The notes under the pieces: generated by a model
Seen by the model: only the letters and a program-made list of their open reading frames with translations
What the model was told of the DNA's origin: nothing
Database searches by the model: none
Made by a program: the position numbers and the translations under genes
NCBI RefSeq assembly: GCF_902833145.1
Contig: NZ_CADFEN010000003.1
Location: 1-64,000, forward strand
DNA length: 64,000 nt
Direction: 5' to 3'
DNA from: Burkholderia sp. BCC0506
GTDB taxonomy: Bacteria > Pseudomonadota > Gammaproteobacteria > Burkholderiales > Burkholderiaceae
In this document: one piece after another, positions 55,365 through 64,000 of the stretch
Layout of the letters: each line of letters begins with the position of its first letter
How positions within the stretch are numbered: position 1 is the first letter of the stretch

Positions 55365-56300
55365 TTACGCGCCGGAGAAGCCGCCCGCGAGCCGTTCGCG
55401 CAGGTGCCGCACGAGCGCGCGCACCGCGCTCGGCACGACCGGGCTGTACGGGCGGATCGCGAAAATGTGGTCGCCGAACGCGCCCGACGGCCGCCAGCCG
55501 TCGAGCAGCGCGACGAGCCGGCCGGCGTCGAGATCGCGCCGCGCGCTGAAATCGGGCAGGAGCGCGATGCCGAGCCCGCCGAGCGCGGCCTCGCGCATCG
55601 CCTCGCTGTTGTTCGCCGCGAAACTGCCGCGCACCGGCACGCTCACGCGCTGGCGCCGGCGGCCGTCCGGCTCGAAGCTCCACGCGGCCGGCTCGTTGTC
55701 GCGCAGGTAGCACAGGCAGCTGTGGTCGACGAGTTCGCTCGGGTGGCGCGGCGCGCCGCGCGCGTCGAGATAGTCGCGGCTCGCGACCAGCAGCGAGCGC
55801 GTGTCGCACAGCTTCCACGCGACGTGAGTCTGCGGCGCGGTGGTCGTATGGCGGATCGCGAGGTCGAAGCCCTCCTGCGTCAGCGAATGCAGGCGGTCCG
55901 ACAGGTCGAGCTCGATCTGCACGCCCGGATGCTGGCGCAGGAAATCGGGCAGGTGCGGCACGACCTGCTGACGCCCGAGGGCGACCGGCACCGTCAGGCG
56001 CAGCAGCCCGCGCGGCTCGCCGGCGAGATCCTTCACGCGCGCGAAATGCTGGCCGATCGACTCGAACGCGTCGCGCGTGCTGTCGACGAGCGTCTGGCCC
56101 GCATCGGTGAGCCGCACGCTGCGCGTGGTGCGGCGCACGAGCGGCACGCCGGCCGCCTTCTCGAGATCGGCGATGCGCTGGCTCATCGCCGCCTTGCTGA
56201 TGCCGAGCCGCTGCGCGGCAGCCGTGAAACTGCCCGCCGCGGCCAGCACCGTCAACGAATGGATATGCGGCCAGAGCGCCTGGACATTTTGCTGATTCAT
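55365..56300 (-). CDS. LysR-type regulator divergent from mmsA
   Basis: A 311-residue LysR-type regulator. The winged helix-turn-helix is at about 12-70 (AGSFTAAAQRLGISKAAMSQRIADLEKA, quoted in part; LVRRTTRSVRLTDAG) and the effector domain starts near 95 (GLLRLTVPVALGRQQVVPHL). It belongs to the DsdC/AaeR-like branch with the second-domain block FDLAIRH. It is divergent from methylmalonate-semialdehyde dehydrogenase across 109 bp containing a perfect 14-bp palindrome, so it probably regulates that gene and itself. Confidence 0.9.
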   Translation of the reverse strand: MNQQNVQALWPHIHSLTVLAAAGSFTAAAQRLGISKAAMSQRIADLEKAAGVPLVRRTTRSVRLTDAGQTLVDSTRDAFESIGQHFARVKDLAGEPRGLLRLTVPVALGRQQVVPHLPDFLRQHPGVQIELDLSDRLHSLTQEGFDLAIRHTTTAPQTHVAWKLCDTRSLLVASRDYLDARGAPRHPSELVDHSCLCYLRDNEPAAWSFEPDGRRRQRVSVPVRGSFAANNSEAMREAALGGLGIALLPDFSARRDLDAGRLVALLDGWRPSGAFGDHIFAIRPYSPVVPSAVRALVRHLRERLAGGFSGA

Positions 56301-56310
56301 CCGCCGATTA

Positions 56311-56324
56311 TTCAGAATTCTGAA
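56311..56324. promoter_or_regulatory. palindromic operator-like site between LysR gene and mmsA
   Basis: TTCAGAATTCTGAA is a perfect 14-bp palindrome only 11 bp from the LysR start codon; flanking bases extend the symmetry imperfectly (GATTA on the left, GTGAATC on the right). It fits a LysR recognition site. Confidence 0.6.
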
Positions 56325-56409
56325 CAGTGAATCAAGTTTCGCGGCCTTCTCCCGCGCTGCCGGCTTCCCTAGACTAGGCGCTGTACCCCCACATCCCTAG
56401 GAGACACGC

Positions 56410-57930
56410 ATGACCACGGTTCCCGCCTATACGTCCGATGCCGACGTCGGCCACTACATCGACGGCGCGCCCGTCGCCGGCCGCAGCGGCCGCTTCCAGG
56501 ACGTCTTCAATCCGGCGCTCGGTCGCGCGGTGCGCCGCGTGGCGCTCGCCGGCAACGACGAAGTCGAACGGGCCGTCGCGTCGGCCCGTGCCGCGTTCCC
56601 GGCCTGGGCCGACACGCCGCCGATTCGCCGCGCCCGCGTACTGCACCGCTTCCTGCAGCTGATGAACGAGCACCGCGACACGCTGGCCGCGATCATCACG
56701 GCCGAGCACGGCAAGGTGTTCTCGGATGCGCAGGGCGAAGTCGCGCGCGGCATCGACATCATCGAATTCGCGTGCGGCGTGCCGCAACTGCTCAAGGGCG
56801 ACTTCACCGACCAGGTCAGCACCGGCATCGACAACTGGACGATGCGCCAGCCGCTCGGCGTCGTCGCGGGCATCACGCCGTTCAACTTCCCGTGCATGGT
56901 GCCGTGCTGGATGTTCCCGGTCGCGCTCGCGACGGGCAACACGTTCGTGCTGAAGCCGAGCGAGCGCGACCCGTCGGCCGCGCTGTTCATCGCCGACCTG
57001 CTCACGCAGGCAGGCCTGCCCGCCGGCGTGTTCAACGTCGTGCAGGGCGACAAGGGCGCGGTCGATGCCCTCCTCGACCACCCGGACGTGCAGGCCGTCA
57101 GCTTCGTCGGCTCGACGCCGATCGCGGCCTACGTGCAGCAGCGCGCGGTGCAGTCGGGCAAGCGCGTGCAGGCGCTCGGCGGCGCGAAGAACCACCTCGT
57201 CGTGATGCCGGACGCGAACATCGACCAGGCCGTCGACGCGCTGATCGGCGCCGCATACGGCTCGGCCGGCGAGCGCTGCATGGCGATCAGCATCGCGGTG
57301 CTGGTCGGCGACGTGGCCGACAAGATCGTGCCGGCCGTGGCCGAGCGCGCCCGCAAGCTGGTGATCGGCGACGGGATGTCGCCGGAAGTCGAGATGGGCC
57401 CGATCGTCACCGGCGACGCGTTGAAGCGCATCGAAGGCTATATCGAGCAAGGCGTGAGCGAAGGCGCGCAACTGGTGGTCGACGGGCGCGGGCTGCGCGT
57501 GCCGGGCCGCGAGGCCGGCTTCTTCACCGGCGGCACGCTGTTCGACCACGTGCGCCCCGACATGCGGATCTACAAGGAGGAAATCTTCGGGCCGGTGCTC
57601 GGCTGCGTGCGCGTGAAGGATTTCGGCGAGGCGGTCGACCTGATCAATGCGCACGAATTCGGCAACGGCGTGTCGTGCTTCACGAGCGACGGCGGCATCG
57701 CGCGCGAATTCGCGCGGCGCATCCAGGTCGGCATGGTCGGCATCAACGTGCCGATTCCGGTGCCGATGGCATGGCACGGCTTCGGCGGCTGGAAGAAGAG
57801 CCTGTTCGGCGACATGCACGCGTACGGCGAGGAAGGCGTGCGGTTCTACACGCGCCAGAAGTCGGTGATGCAGCGCTGGTCGTCGAGCATCGGCAAGGGC
57901 GCCGAATTCGCGATGCCGACCGCGAAGTAA
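56410..57930 (+). CDS. mmsA: methylmalonate-semialdehyde dehydrogenase (CoA-acylating)
   Basis: CoA-dependent aldehyde dehydrogenase converting (methyl)malonate semialdehyde to propionyl-CoA or acetyl-CoA, the last step of valine and of inositol breakdown (IolA role). The 506-residue protein has [17 protein letters not shown], the NAD site [10 protein letters not shown], and catalytic Cys290 in [11 protein letters not shown]. As expected for this family, the general-base Glu of ordinary aldehyde dehydrogenases is replaced by Asn (LGGAKNH). AGGAG precedes the ATG. It is divergent from the LysR gene; the inositol cluster begins 57 bp downstream, convergent. Confidence 0.93.
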   Translation: MTTVPAYTSDADVGHYIDGAPVAGRSGRFQDVFNPALGRAVRRVALAGNDEVERAVASARAAFPAWADTPPIRRARVLHRFLQLMNEHRDTLAAIITAEHGKVFSDAQGEVARGIDIIEFACGVPQLLKGDFTDQVSTGIDNWTMRQPLGVVAGITPFNFPCMVPCWMFPVALATGNTFVLKPSERDPSAALFIADLLTQAGLPAGVFNVVQGDKGAVDALLDHPDVQAVSFVGSTPIAAYVQQRAVQSGKRVQALGGAKNHLVVMPDANIDQAVDALIGAAYGSAGERCMAISIAVLVGDVADKIVPAVAERARKLVIGDGMSPEVEMGPIVTGDALKRIEGYIEQGVSEGAQLVVDGRGLRVPGREAGFFTGGTLFDHVRPDMRIYKEEIFGPVLGCVRVKDFGEAVDLINAHEFGNGVSCFTSDGGIAREFARRIQVGMVGINVPIPVPMAWHGFGGWKKSLFGDMHAYGEEGVRFYTRQKSVMQRWSSSIGKGAEFAMPTAK

Positions 57931-57934
57931 GCCG

Positions 57935-57979
57935 GCCGGCGCGCCGTGCGCCGATCCGTTCGGCGGGCGGCGCGCCGGC
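57935..57979. repeat. inverted repeat between mmsA and the RpiR gene
   Basis: GCCGGCGCGCC (57935-57945) pairs with GGCGCGCCGGC (57969-57979), an 11-bp stem in the short convergent gap. No T run follows on either strand, so it would be at best a weak or factor-assisted bidirectional terminator. Confidence 0.5.
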
Positions 57980-57987
57980 AGCGGGCA

Positions 57988-58872
57988 TCAGCCGGCTTTC
58001 TTGCCGTGCGCGCCGTCGGCGGTCGGCATGTAGGACAGCTCGAGCCGGTACGCGAGCGCGACGAACAGGCTCTGCGCGAGGCCCATCGTGGCCGTCAGCG
58101 CGCGAAAGCCGAACGTCGCGCTGTCCTGCACCATCAGCGTGACTTCCGCCTCCCGCGCGAGCGGGCTCATCCGGCTGTCGGTGATCGCGATCAGCCGCGC
58201 GCCGCGCTGCGCGGCCTGCTGCGCGACCTGCACGGTCTCGTCCGCATACGGCATGAACGAGATCGCGATCATCACGTCGCCCTTGCGCACCGAGCGGATC
58301 TGGCCGAGATGCATGCTGCCGAGCGCGCTGAACAGCCCGATGCGCTTGTCGGTGTGCTGCAGCGCATAGTCGAGATACACGGCGATCGGAAACGCGCGCC
58401 GCGACCCGGCGATCCAGATCGCCTGCGTATCGGCGAGCAGGTCGACGGCCTGCGCGAGCGCCTGCGAGTCGAGCGTCTGCCGCAACTGCTGCATCCCGGC
58501 AATGCTGCCCTTGATGAATTCGTCGGCGATCTGTTCGGGCTGCAGGCTCGACGAGCCGGCCTCGATCACGTCGCGCAGCCGCAGGTTGTATGCGCGCCCC
58601 GGCGCGATCTGCTGCGCGAGCCCTTCGCGGAACAGCCGCTGCATCTCGGAGAAGCCGGAGAAGCCGAAATGCTTCGCGAAGCGCACGACGGCCGACGGCT
58701 GGACGCCGCAGGCCTCCGCGAGCGACTGGATACCTTCCAGCCCAAGCTGGTCCCGATGCGTTTCCACGTGGCGCGCGATCACCTTCAGACGATTGCTGAG
58801 GCCGTCGTATTCCTGCGTCAGGTGCTGCAGGAACTGCTCGACGGTGGCGGGAGGTTTCTCGGATGAACTCAT
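57988..58872 (-). CDS. RpiR/MurR-family regulator of the inositol cluster
   Basis: A 294-residue regulator of the RpiR family: N-terminal helix-turn-helix (about 30-95, with IQSLAEACGVQPSAVVRFAKHFGFSGFSEMQ, quoted in part) and a C-terminal SIS sugar-phosphate-binding domain (about 130-265; IWIAGSRRAFPIA, KGDVMIAISFMPYADETV). RpiR proteins control inositol catabolic genes in many proteobacteria, which fits its place next to the dehydrogenase genes. The ATG at 58872 gives a standard N-terminus; ATG at 58947 (319 residues) is the alternative and neither has a strong SD. Confidence 0.85.
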   Translation of the reverse strand: MSSSEKPPATVEQFLQHLTQEYDGLSNRLKVIARHVETHRDQLGLEGIQSLAEACGVQPSAVVRFAKHFGFSGFSEMQRLFREGLAQQIAPGRAYNLRLRDVIEAGSSSLQPEQIADEFIKGSIAGMQQLRQTLDSQALAQAVDLLADTQAIWIAGSRRAFPIAVYLDYALQHTDKRIGLFSALGSMHLGQIRSVRKGDVMIAISFMPYADETVQVAQQAAQRGARLIAITDSRMSPLAREAEVTLMVQDSATFGFRALTATMGLAQSLFVALAYRLELSYMPTADGAHGKKAG

Positions 58873-59143
58873 CGGATAGCGCGAAGTTGACGGCCCCGAT
58901 GCGCGCGCGATGCTGGCCGACGCGGCCCGGGGCTCGACTGGATACATGCATGAAGGGCGAATTTAATCACGTTTGCGGCACGGCCCGCGCCGCCCGCTCG
59001 CTCCCACGCGCTCGATCATCGGTGGCATACGCTCCACGGCAAGCCTGGGAGCGATTGTCCAACGCGCTCGCGGCGCCGTAAAGATCAGGGTGTCTACCGA
59101 CGCCGGCTGCCGCGCCGATGCGTGTCGCAACCGGCCTGCCGGT

Positions 59144-60316
59144 TCAACGATAGTCGACCCACACACCGCCCGCGTCGGCCGAACGCACGCAATTCTCGAC
59201 CCAGCGCACGCCCTCGACACCCGCGTGGACGTCCGGGAAACGGATGGCCTTCAACGCGCCGGCGTCGCCGCGATCGGCCGCATCCATCGCGAGCGCGAAG
59301 CGCGCGTAGAGGTTCGACCATGCCTCGAACAGCCCTTCCGGGTGCCCGGCGCCGATCCGGTCCTCGCGCAGCGCCGCCGGATGCAGGTAGCTCATCCCGC
59401 GATCGAGCACCTGCGCGGGCTGCCCCTGCACTTCGTAACGCAACTGGTTCGGGTGTTCATCCCACCATTCGATGCTCGCCTTCGAGCCGATCACGCGCAC
59501 CTTCTGCCCGTGCATCGAACCGGCGTTCACCGCGCTCGACCACACGTAGCCGATTGCGCCGGTGTCGTATTCCATGATCGTGAACGCATTGTCCTCGAGC
59601 GGCGCGCGGCTCTTCACGAAACTCTGCCGCGAACACATCAGCCGTTTGATCTTCAGGTCCGGCGCCATCACCTCGGAGATGTACAGCGGATGCGTGCCGA
59701 TGTCGCCGAGCACGTAGCTCGGACCCGCGAACTTCGGGTCGACGCGCCAGCGCGCGGCCGCGCTCGCGGCCTCGACACCCTCGCTGTGAAAGCCGTGCGC
59801 GAACTGCATCTGCACGATGCGGATCTCGCCGAGCTCGCCGCGCGCGATCATCTCGCGCGCCTGCTCGATCATCTGGTGTCCCGAGTAGCCGTACGCGACG
59901 CCGACGATCCGGTTCTTCTCGACCGACAGGCGCTGCAGCGCCTCGGCCTCCTCGGTCGTGAAGCACAGCGGCTTCTCGCAGACGACGTGCAGCCCCGCGT
60001 TCAGCGCGGCGCGGCAGATCTCGAAGTGCGTGTTGTTCGGCGTCGCGATCGACACCGCGCGGATGCCGTCCGCGCGACGCGCCTCGGCGTCGAACATCGT
60101 CGCGTAGTCGGGATAGCAGCGCTCGGCCGCGACGCCGAGCTTCACGCCGAACTGGCGGCCGCGTTCGGGATCGATGTCGAAGGCGCCGGCAACCAGCTGG
60201 AAACTGCCGTCGCGCAGCGCGGCCGACCGGTGGCTGTAGCCGATCTGGCTGCCGAGGCCGCCGCCGACCATGCCCCAGCGAATCGAATGTCCAAGCAGAA
60301 TCTGTCCGTCAATCAT
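59144..60316 (-). CDS. Gfo/Idh/MocA-family oxidoreductase
   Basis: A 390-residue NAD(P)-dependent sugar or polyol dehydrogenase. The Rossmann motif is WGMVGGGLGSQIGY near residue 14, and the family catalytic block EKPLCFTTEEAEAL carries the EKP signature; GDIGTHPLYISEVM holds the catalytic His/Asp region. It is longer than, and only distantly similar to, the IolG-like protein of the same operon, so it probably oxidises a different substrate (for example scyllo-inositol or a glucoside). Last gene of the minus-strand run, 32 bp after the IolE-like gene; a short hairpin (59129-59144) overlaps its stop. Confidence 0.85.
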   Translation of the reverse strand: MIDGQILLGHSIRWGMVGGGLGSQIGYSHRSAALRDGSFQLVAGAFDIDPERGRQFGVKLGVAAERCYPDYATMFDAEARRADGIRAVSIATPNNTHFEICRAALNAGLHVVCEKPLCFTTEEAEALQRLSVEKNRIVGVAYGYSGHQMIEQAREMIARGELGEIRIVQMQFAHGFHSEGVEAASAAARWRVDPKFAGPSYVLGDIGTHPLYISEVMAPDLKIKRLMCSRQSFVKSRAPLEDNAFTIMEYDTGAIGYVWSSAVNAGSMHGQKVRVIGSKASIEWWDEHPNQLRYEVQGQPAQVLDRGMSYLHPAALREDRIGAGHPEGLFEAWSNLYARFALAMDAADRGDAGALKAIRFPDVHAGVEGVRWVENCVRSADAGGVWVDYR

Positions 60317-60348
60317 GATGGTGGTGTTCCTGGTGCGCGTTCAGGGGA

Positions 60349-61275
60349 TCATGCAAAACCGGCCGACGCGAGAAACGCGCGGCTCGCGGCGACGTCGCGC
60401 AGGCTCGTGCCGGCGTTGCGCGGGTCGCGTTCCTGCTCGATCGTGATGTAGCCGGCATAGCCGATGTCGACGAGCGCCTGGCGAATCGCCGGGTAGTCGA
60501 GCACGCCGGTGCCGATCGGGCACATCACGCCGCGCGCGCAGGCGGCGAAGAACGCGATGTGCTCGCCCATCACCGCGTCGTACACGGCCGCGTCGATATC
60601 CTTGAAATGCACGTAGTCGAGGCGCGCCGCATGGCGGCGCAGCCACGCTTCGGGGTCCATGCCCGAGTAGTACAGGTGGCCCGTATCGAGACACAGGCCG
60701 GCCGTGTCGGCCGGCATGTCGGCGACGATCCGGTCGATCTCGTCCGCGAACTCGATGTAGCCGCCCGCATGCGGATGGATCACCGCGCGCACGCCGAACT
60801 CATCGCGTGCGATCGTCGCGATCTGCCGGATATGGTCGACCATCCGCGCCCAGCGCGCGTCGGACAGCCGCGGCGCGCGATCGCCGTGGCCGGCCGCGTA
60901 GTCGCGTTCCTCGTGGCCCCAGTCCATCACGACCAGGTACGGCGCCGCGTAGCGCTGGCCGTCCTGGGTCGGCAGCTTCGGCAGCCGCGTGATCAGCGCG
61001 CAGATGTCGCGGGTCTGGCGCAGCAGGTTCGGCAGGTTCTCCGGCGACACGAGATCGTCGAAGATCGTGCCGGCGGTGATGCTCAGGCGTTGCCGCTCGA
61101 GCTCGGCGCTCACCACGTCGAGTTCGAGCGGGATATAGCCGTACGGCCCGAGCTCGATGCCCGAGTAGCCGGCCTGCGCGGCCTCGGCGAGCACGTGCCG
61201 CCACGGCGGCAGATGCGGGTTCTTCACGTCGTCGACGCCCCAGCAGCATGGCGCGCAGCCAATCTTCATCGTCAT
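60349..61275 (-). CDS. TIM-barrel sugar isomerase/dehydratase, IolE-like
   Basis: A 308-residue AP-endonuclease-2-like TIM barrel. The start MTMKIGCAPCCWGVDDV and HVLAEAAQAGYSGIELGPYGY (quoted in part) resemble inosose dehydratases (IolE/MocC); metal-binding residues lie in IHPHAGGYIEF, LDTGHLYYSG, HFKDID and IEQERDP. Probable role: dehydration of 2-keto-myo-inositol, or isomerisation of a related ketose. SD GGAG is 8 nt ahead of the ATG. It lies 29 bp after iolG on the same strand. Confidence 0.8.
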   Translation of the reverse strand: MTMKIGCAPCCWGVDDVKNPHLPPWRHVLAEAAQAGYSGIELGPYGYIPLELDVVSAELERQRLSITAGTIFDDLVSPENLPNLLRQTRDICALITRLPKLPTQDGQRYAAPYLVVMDWGHEERDYAAGHGDRAPRLSDARWARMVDHIRQIATIARDEFGVRAVIHPHAGGYIEFADEIDRIVADMPADTAGLCLDTGHLYYSGMDPEAWLRRHAARLDYVHFKDIDAAVYDAVMGEHIAFFAACARGVMCPIGTGVLDYPAIRQALVDIGYAGYITIEQERDPRNAGTSLRDVAASRAFLASAGFA

Positions 61276-61304
61276 GTCGGTCGCTCCGGTAGGTCAGCCG
61301 CGGG

Positions 61305-62318
61305 TCAGCCGCGATAGAACGCGGGGCGGCCGGCCATCGCGATCGCCTCGACCGCGCCGCTCTTCTGAGCGCGCACGCACGCATCGGCCGCGACCGCCGC
61401 CGCGTAGCCGTCCCACGCGGACGGCCCGGTGAGCGCGCCCTGCCGCACGCCGTCGATGAACGCCTGCAGCTCGACGTCGTACGACGCGATGAAGCGCTCC
61501 TTCCAGTCGGTCATGATCTCGACCGACTGCCGCGCCGCATGCTTGAGCCCGACGGCCGGCGGGTCGGGCAGCCTCGCGATGCCCTGCTCGCCGACCACCT
61601 CGCACTGGATGTCGTAGCCGTACTGGCAGTTCACGAAGATCTCGACGTCGATGCGCACGCCGCTCGCGGTCTCCAGCAGCACGACCTGCGGATCGGCGAG
61701 ATGCGCCGACGCATGGCGCGTCTTCTTCGGATAGACGACCTGCGCGCTCGTGTAATCCTCGCCGAGCAGCCAACGCAGCACGTCGAGTTCGTGGATCAGC
61801 GTGTCGGTGATCGCCATGTCGGTCGTATAGCGCTCGCCGACCGACTGGTTGCGGTGCGCGCAATGCAGCATCAGCGGCGCGCCGATCGCGCCGCTGTCGA
61901 TCACGCGCTTGAGCGCGCGATAGCCTTCGTCGTACGGCCGCATGAAGCCGACCTGCACGAGCCGCTTGCCGTGCGCGACTTCGGCTTCGACGATCCGCAT
62001 GCAGCCGTCGGCCGTGACGGCCAGCGGCTTCTCGCAGAACACCGGCTTGCCGTGCGCGATCGCATCGAGCACGAACGCTTCGTGCGTCGGCCCCCACGAC
62101 GTGACGAGCACGGCCTGCACGTCGGCGGCCGCGACGACTTCGTGGCCGTCGCCGTAGATCTCGGCGTCGAGCCCGTACTTCGTCACCGCGTCGCGCGCCT
62201 GCCGCGGATCGATGTCGTTGACGGCCACGACGCGCGCGCCGGACAGCGTGCGCGTGAGCCTGCGGATGTGGTCCTGGCCGATCGCGCCGCAGCCGATCAC
62301 GCCGATTTGCAAGGTCAT
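61305..62318 (-). CDS. iolG: inositol 2-dehydrogenase
   Basis: Oxidises myo-inositol to 2-keto-myo-inositol with NAD+, the first step of the pathway. The 337-residue Gfo/Idh/MocA protein has [13 protein letters not shown] at the N-terminus, [28 protein letters not shown] (quoted in part), [29 protein letters not shown] and [14 protein letters not shown], all diagnostic of IolG. Catalytic Lys is in EKP; the Asp/His pair is in [12 protein letters not shown] good SD (GGAGAC) precedes the ATG. It lies between the IolE-like and IolH-like genes. Confidence 0.92.
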   Translation of the reverse strand: MTLQIGVIGCGAIGQDHIRRLTRTLSGARVVAVNDIDPRQARDAVTKYGLDAEIYGDGHEVVAAADVQAVLVTSWGPTHEAFVLDAIAHGKPVFCEKPLAVTADGCMRIVEAEVAHGKRLVQVGFMRPYDEGYRALKRVIDSGAIGAPLMLHCAHRNQSVGERYTTDMAITDTLIHELDVLRWLLGEDYTSAQVVYPKKTRHASAHLADPQVVLLETASGVRIDVEIFVNCQYGYDIQCEVVGEQGIARLPDPPAVGLKHAARQSVEIMTDWKERFIASYDVELQAFIDGVRQGALTGPSAWDGYAAAVAADACVRAQKSGAVEAIAMAGRPAFYRG

Positions 62319-62393
62319 GCAGATGTCTCCAGTCGTTCGTTCATCAGCGGCGCGGCCCCATGCCGCGCCGGTCAGCGATGGGTCAACAGCGGG

Positions 62394-63308
62394 TCAGCGC
62401 GCGGCCGCCCGCTCGAAATGGCGATCGACGTAGCGCTGGATCGTGTCGCGCATGTAGCGCGACGAGGCTTCCGCGCGGTCCTCCCACGCGAATACGCACG
62501 ACGACATCACGCCGTCGAAACCAACGTTGCCAAGCGCGCCGAAAAACACGTCCCAGTCGATCTCGCCCTGCCCGATGTCGAGATGCTGGTGCACGCGGAT
62601 CTGGTTCGAGCCCGGCGGGTTCACGATGTAGCGCAGCTGGCTGCTCTTGCGGTGGTCGAACGTGTCGGCCACGCGCACGTGCGCGAGGATCGGCGCGGCC
62701 TGCGCGATCATCGCGGCCATGTCGTCGCCGTAGTAGAACGTGTGCGGCGCGATATACGACAGCTTCAGCGACGGCGAAGCGAGGTTCGTGACGATGTCGA
62801 TCGCCGGCTGCAGCTGCTCGATCCAGTCCTCCGGATGCGGCTCGACCGACAGCACGATGCGTTCGCGCTCGAGGATCGGCAGCAGCTCGTCCATCGACCG
62901 GAACCACGCGGCTTCGCACAGCTCCTTCGGGTTCGCGCCCGGCCGCTCGCCGACCGAGCGCTCGGGCGACGCGCCGCGCCCGAACTCCGACACCATCAGT
63001 CGGCATTCCATCTCGAGCGCGACCTCGATCGCCTTCTTCCAGCAACGCACCGCCCATTGCCGCTCGTCCTCGAACGGGCTCGCCCAGCGGTACATCGGCT
63101 GCAGCGACGCGAGGCCGACGCCGCTCGCGCGCATCGCGTGGCGGAACGCGGCCATGCGTTCGCGCGTCGCGCGCGGCATCACCCACCAGTCGAGAAAGTC
63201 GCTGCGCGGCGACAGCTCGATCTGGTCGTAGCCGAGCTCGGCCACCGCGTGCGGCAGCCGGTCGAGCGGCAGATGGCGAATCATGTAGGGATCCAGAGCG
63301 ATTTTCAT
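62394..63308 (-). CDS. sugar phosphate isomerase/epimerase-like protein, IolH type
   Basis: A 304-residue TIM-barrel protein of the AP-endonuclease-2 superfamily. It opens MKIALDPYMIRHLPLDRLP and shows QIELSPRSDF, LMVSEFGRG, SVEPHPEDWIEQL, APHTFYYGDD, HVRVADTFDHR and QHLDIGQGEIDW. The pattern recalls IolH of Bacillus subtilis, whose reaction is not firmly known, and differs clearly from the IolE-like protein of the same operon. The conserved His, Glu and Asp residues suggest a metal-dependent enzyme. It is 37 bp after the permease gene and 75 bp before iolG. Confidence 0.78.
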   Translation of the reverse strand: MKIALDPYMIRHLPLDRLPHAVAELGYDQIELSPRSDFLDWWVMPRATRERMAAFRHAMRASGVGLASLQPMYRWASPFEDERQWAVRCWKKAIEVALEMECRLMVSEFGRGASPERSVGERPGANPKELCEAAWFRSMDELLPILERERIVLSVEPHPEDWIEQLQPAIDIVTNLASPSLKLSYIAPHTFYYGDDMAAMIAQAAPILAHVRVADTFDHRKSSQLRYIVNPPGSNQIRVHQHLDIGQGEIDWDVFFGALGNVGFDGVMSSCVFAWEDRAEASSRYMRDTIQRYVDRHFERAAAR

Positions 63309-63345
63309 CTTCTTCCCGTCAGGTTGCGTGTTCCGTCGCGGCAGC

Positions 63346-64000
63346 TCAGCGGCGCGACTTCTTGTTGCGGTACTGGTCGGCGATCACGGCCGCGACGATG
63401 ATCGCGCCCTTCACCATCTCCTGGTAATACGCGTCGATGCGGATGAACGTGAAGCCCGACGTCATCACGCCGAGGATCAGCACGCCGATCACGGTGCCCG
63501 TCACGCGGCCGAGCCCGCCCGACAGCGACGTGCCGCCGATCACGACGGCCGCGATCGCATCGAGCTCGTACATCACGCCCATGCCCGACTGGCCGGAGAT
63601 CGCGCGCGCGGCCGTGACGGTGCCGGCGATCCCGCTCAGAAGGCCCGCGATCGCATAGACGAACACCAGGTGACGCGTGACGTTGATGCCCGACACGACG
63701 GCCGCGTGGCGGTTCGCGCCGATCGCGTAGGTGTACTTGCCGAAGCGCGTATAGCGCAGCACGACGTGGAAGATCGCGGCGATCACGACGAAGATGATCA
63801 CCGGATTGGCGCCCGCGCCGATCGCCGCGAACTGGTCGGTCAGCATCGACACCGGCATCCCGTTGGTGAACCACTTCGCGAAGCCGCGCGCGGCGACCAT
63901 CGTGCCGAGCGTCGCGATGAACGGCGGGATGCCCGTCATCGCGATCAGCGAGCCGTTCAGGAGGCCGACCAGCAGCCCGACGCACACGCCGGCCAGCACC
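63346..64000 (-). CDS. sugar ABC transporter permease (RbsC family), partial
   Basis: The C-terminal about 218 residues of an inner-membrane permease of the ribose/inositol type; the N-terminus lies beyond the window end, so no start codon can be given. Six or so hydrophobic helices are present. The blocks GIPPFIATLGTMVAARGFA, FGKYTYAIGANRHAAVVSGI and GMGVMYELDAIAAVVIGGTSLSGG (quoted in part) are diagnostic of RbsC-like permeases. In this operon it should import myo-inositol or another cyclitol, with the ATPase and binding-protein genes expected further upstream. Confidence 0.9.
   Translation of the reverse strand, partial: VLAGVCVGLLVGLLNGSLIAMTGIPPFIATLGTMVAARGFAKWFTNGMPVSMLTDQFAAIGAGANPVIIFVVIAAIFHVVLRYTRFGKYTYAIGANRHAAVVSGINVTRHLVFVYAIAGLLSGIAGTVTAARAISGQSGMGVMYELDAIAAVVIGGTSLSGGLGRVTGTVIGVLILGVMTSGFTFIRIDAYYQEMVKGAIIVAAVIADQYRNKKSRR

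Noticed and set aside
57935-57979. 11-bp inverted repeat as a true bidirectional terminator
   Set aside because: No T tract follows on either strand and the loop is 23 nt; kept only as a repeat.

Overview
The window is dense, GC-rich (roughly two thirds G+C), entirely bacterial chromosome. Gene content and order point to a betaproteobacterium of the genus Burkholderia, most likely the Burkholderia cepacia complex, main chromosome: a thrS-infC-rpmI-rplT-pheS-pheT-ihfA-merR block, an aromatic/fusaric-acid type efflux operon, a LplT-PlsC fusion and an inositol catabolic cluster. This is read from protein sequence by eye; no database search was run. I see no rRNA, CRISPR array, insertion sequence, integrase or prophage.

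Layout. 1-5.1 kb: bamC (BAM complex lipoprotein), tRNA-Pro(GGG), a SAM methyltransferase and a 736-residue lipoprotein built from two copies of one unknown domain. 5.1-13.3 kb (minus strand): translation and nucleoid block running tRNA-Val(GAC), thrS, infC (ATC start codon), rpmI, rplT, pheS, pheT, ihfA, merR, with intrinsic terminators ahead of thrS, between rplT and pheS, and between pheT and ihfA, so output of this block is probably tuned by attenuation or read-through. 13.4-17.0 kb: relA (synthetase-only stringent factor), a RidA protein and an alpha/beta hydrolase. 17.1-22.6 kb: a short remnant of a dehydrogenase gene, the scoAB ketone-body CoA transferase, a PAS-LuxR regulator, a thioesterase/SDR pair and ETF-ubiquinone oxidoreductase with a palindromic operator-like site, together a lipid/acyl-CoA catabolism neighbourhood.

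22.7-32.1 kb: aroC, the LplT-PlsC fusion, a CBS-pair protein, an Mpo1-like membrane protein, a YihY-family protein, then a plus-strand run of WrbA-like flavoprotein, DUF2069 protein, FAD-linked 2-hydroxyacid dehydrogenase and metallophosphoesterase; a 50-residue membrane peptide gene lies on the minus strand after it. 32.2-38.3 kb: LysR regulator divergent from a four-gene efflux operon (outer-membrane factor, FUSC inner-membrane pump, DUF1656 small protein, HlyD adaptor). 38.3-48.9 kb: chemoreceptor, Fsr-type MFS exporter, mtnN-like nucleosidase overlapping uvrD, valS and galU.

48.9-55.3 kb: a DUF4136-like lipoprotein; a tightly coupled three-gene signalling operon (OmpR-type regulator, secreted LysM-FecR protein, CHASE2 histidine kinase); an unrecognised 143-residue protein; and tusA. 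55.3-64 kb: a LysR regulator divergent from methylmalonate-semialdehyde dehydrogenase, then an RpiR regulator and an inositol catabolic operon (two Gfo/Idh/MocA dehydrogenases, two TIM-barrel isomerase/dehydratase-like proteins and a sugar ABC permease cut by the window edge). MmsA supplies the last step of inositol breakdown as well as valine breakdown.

Most of the window is ordinary housekeeping. The observations most worth following are the duplicated-domain lipoprotein, the LysM-FecR/CHASE2 signalling operon, the two operator-like palindromes, the leader/attenuator structures in the thrS-pheT block and the SDR gene remnant.
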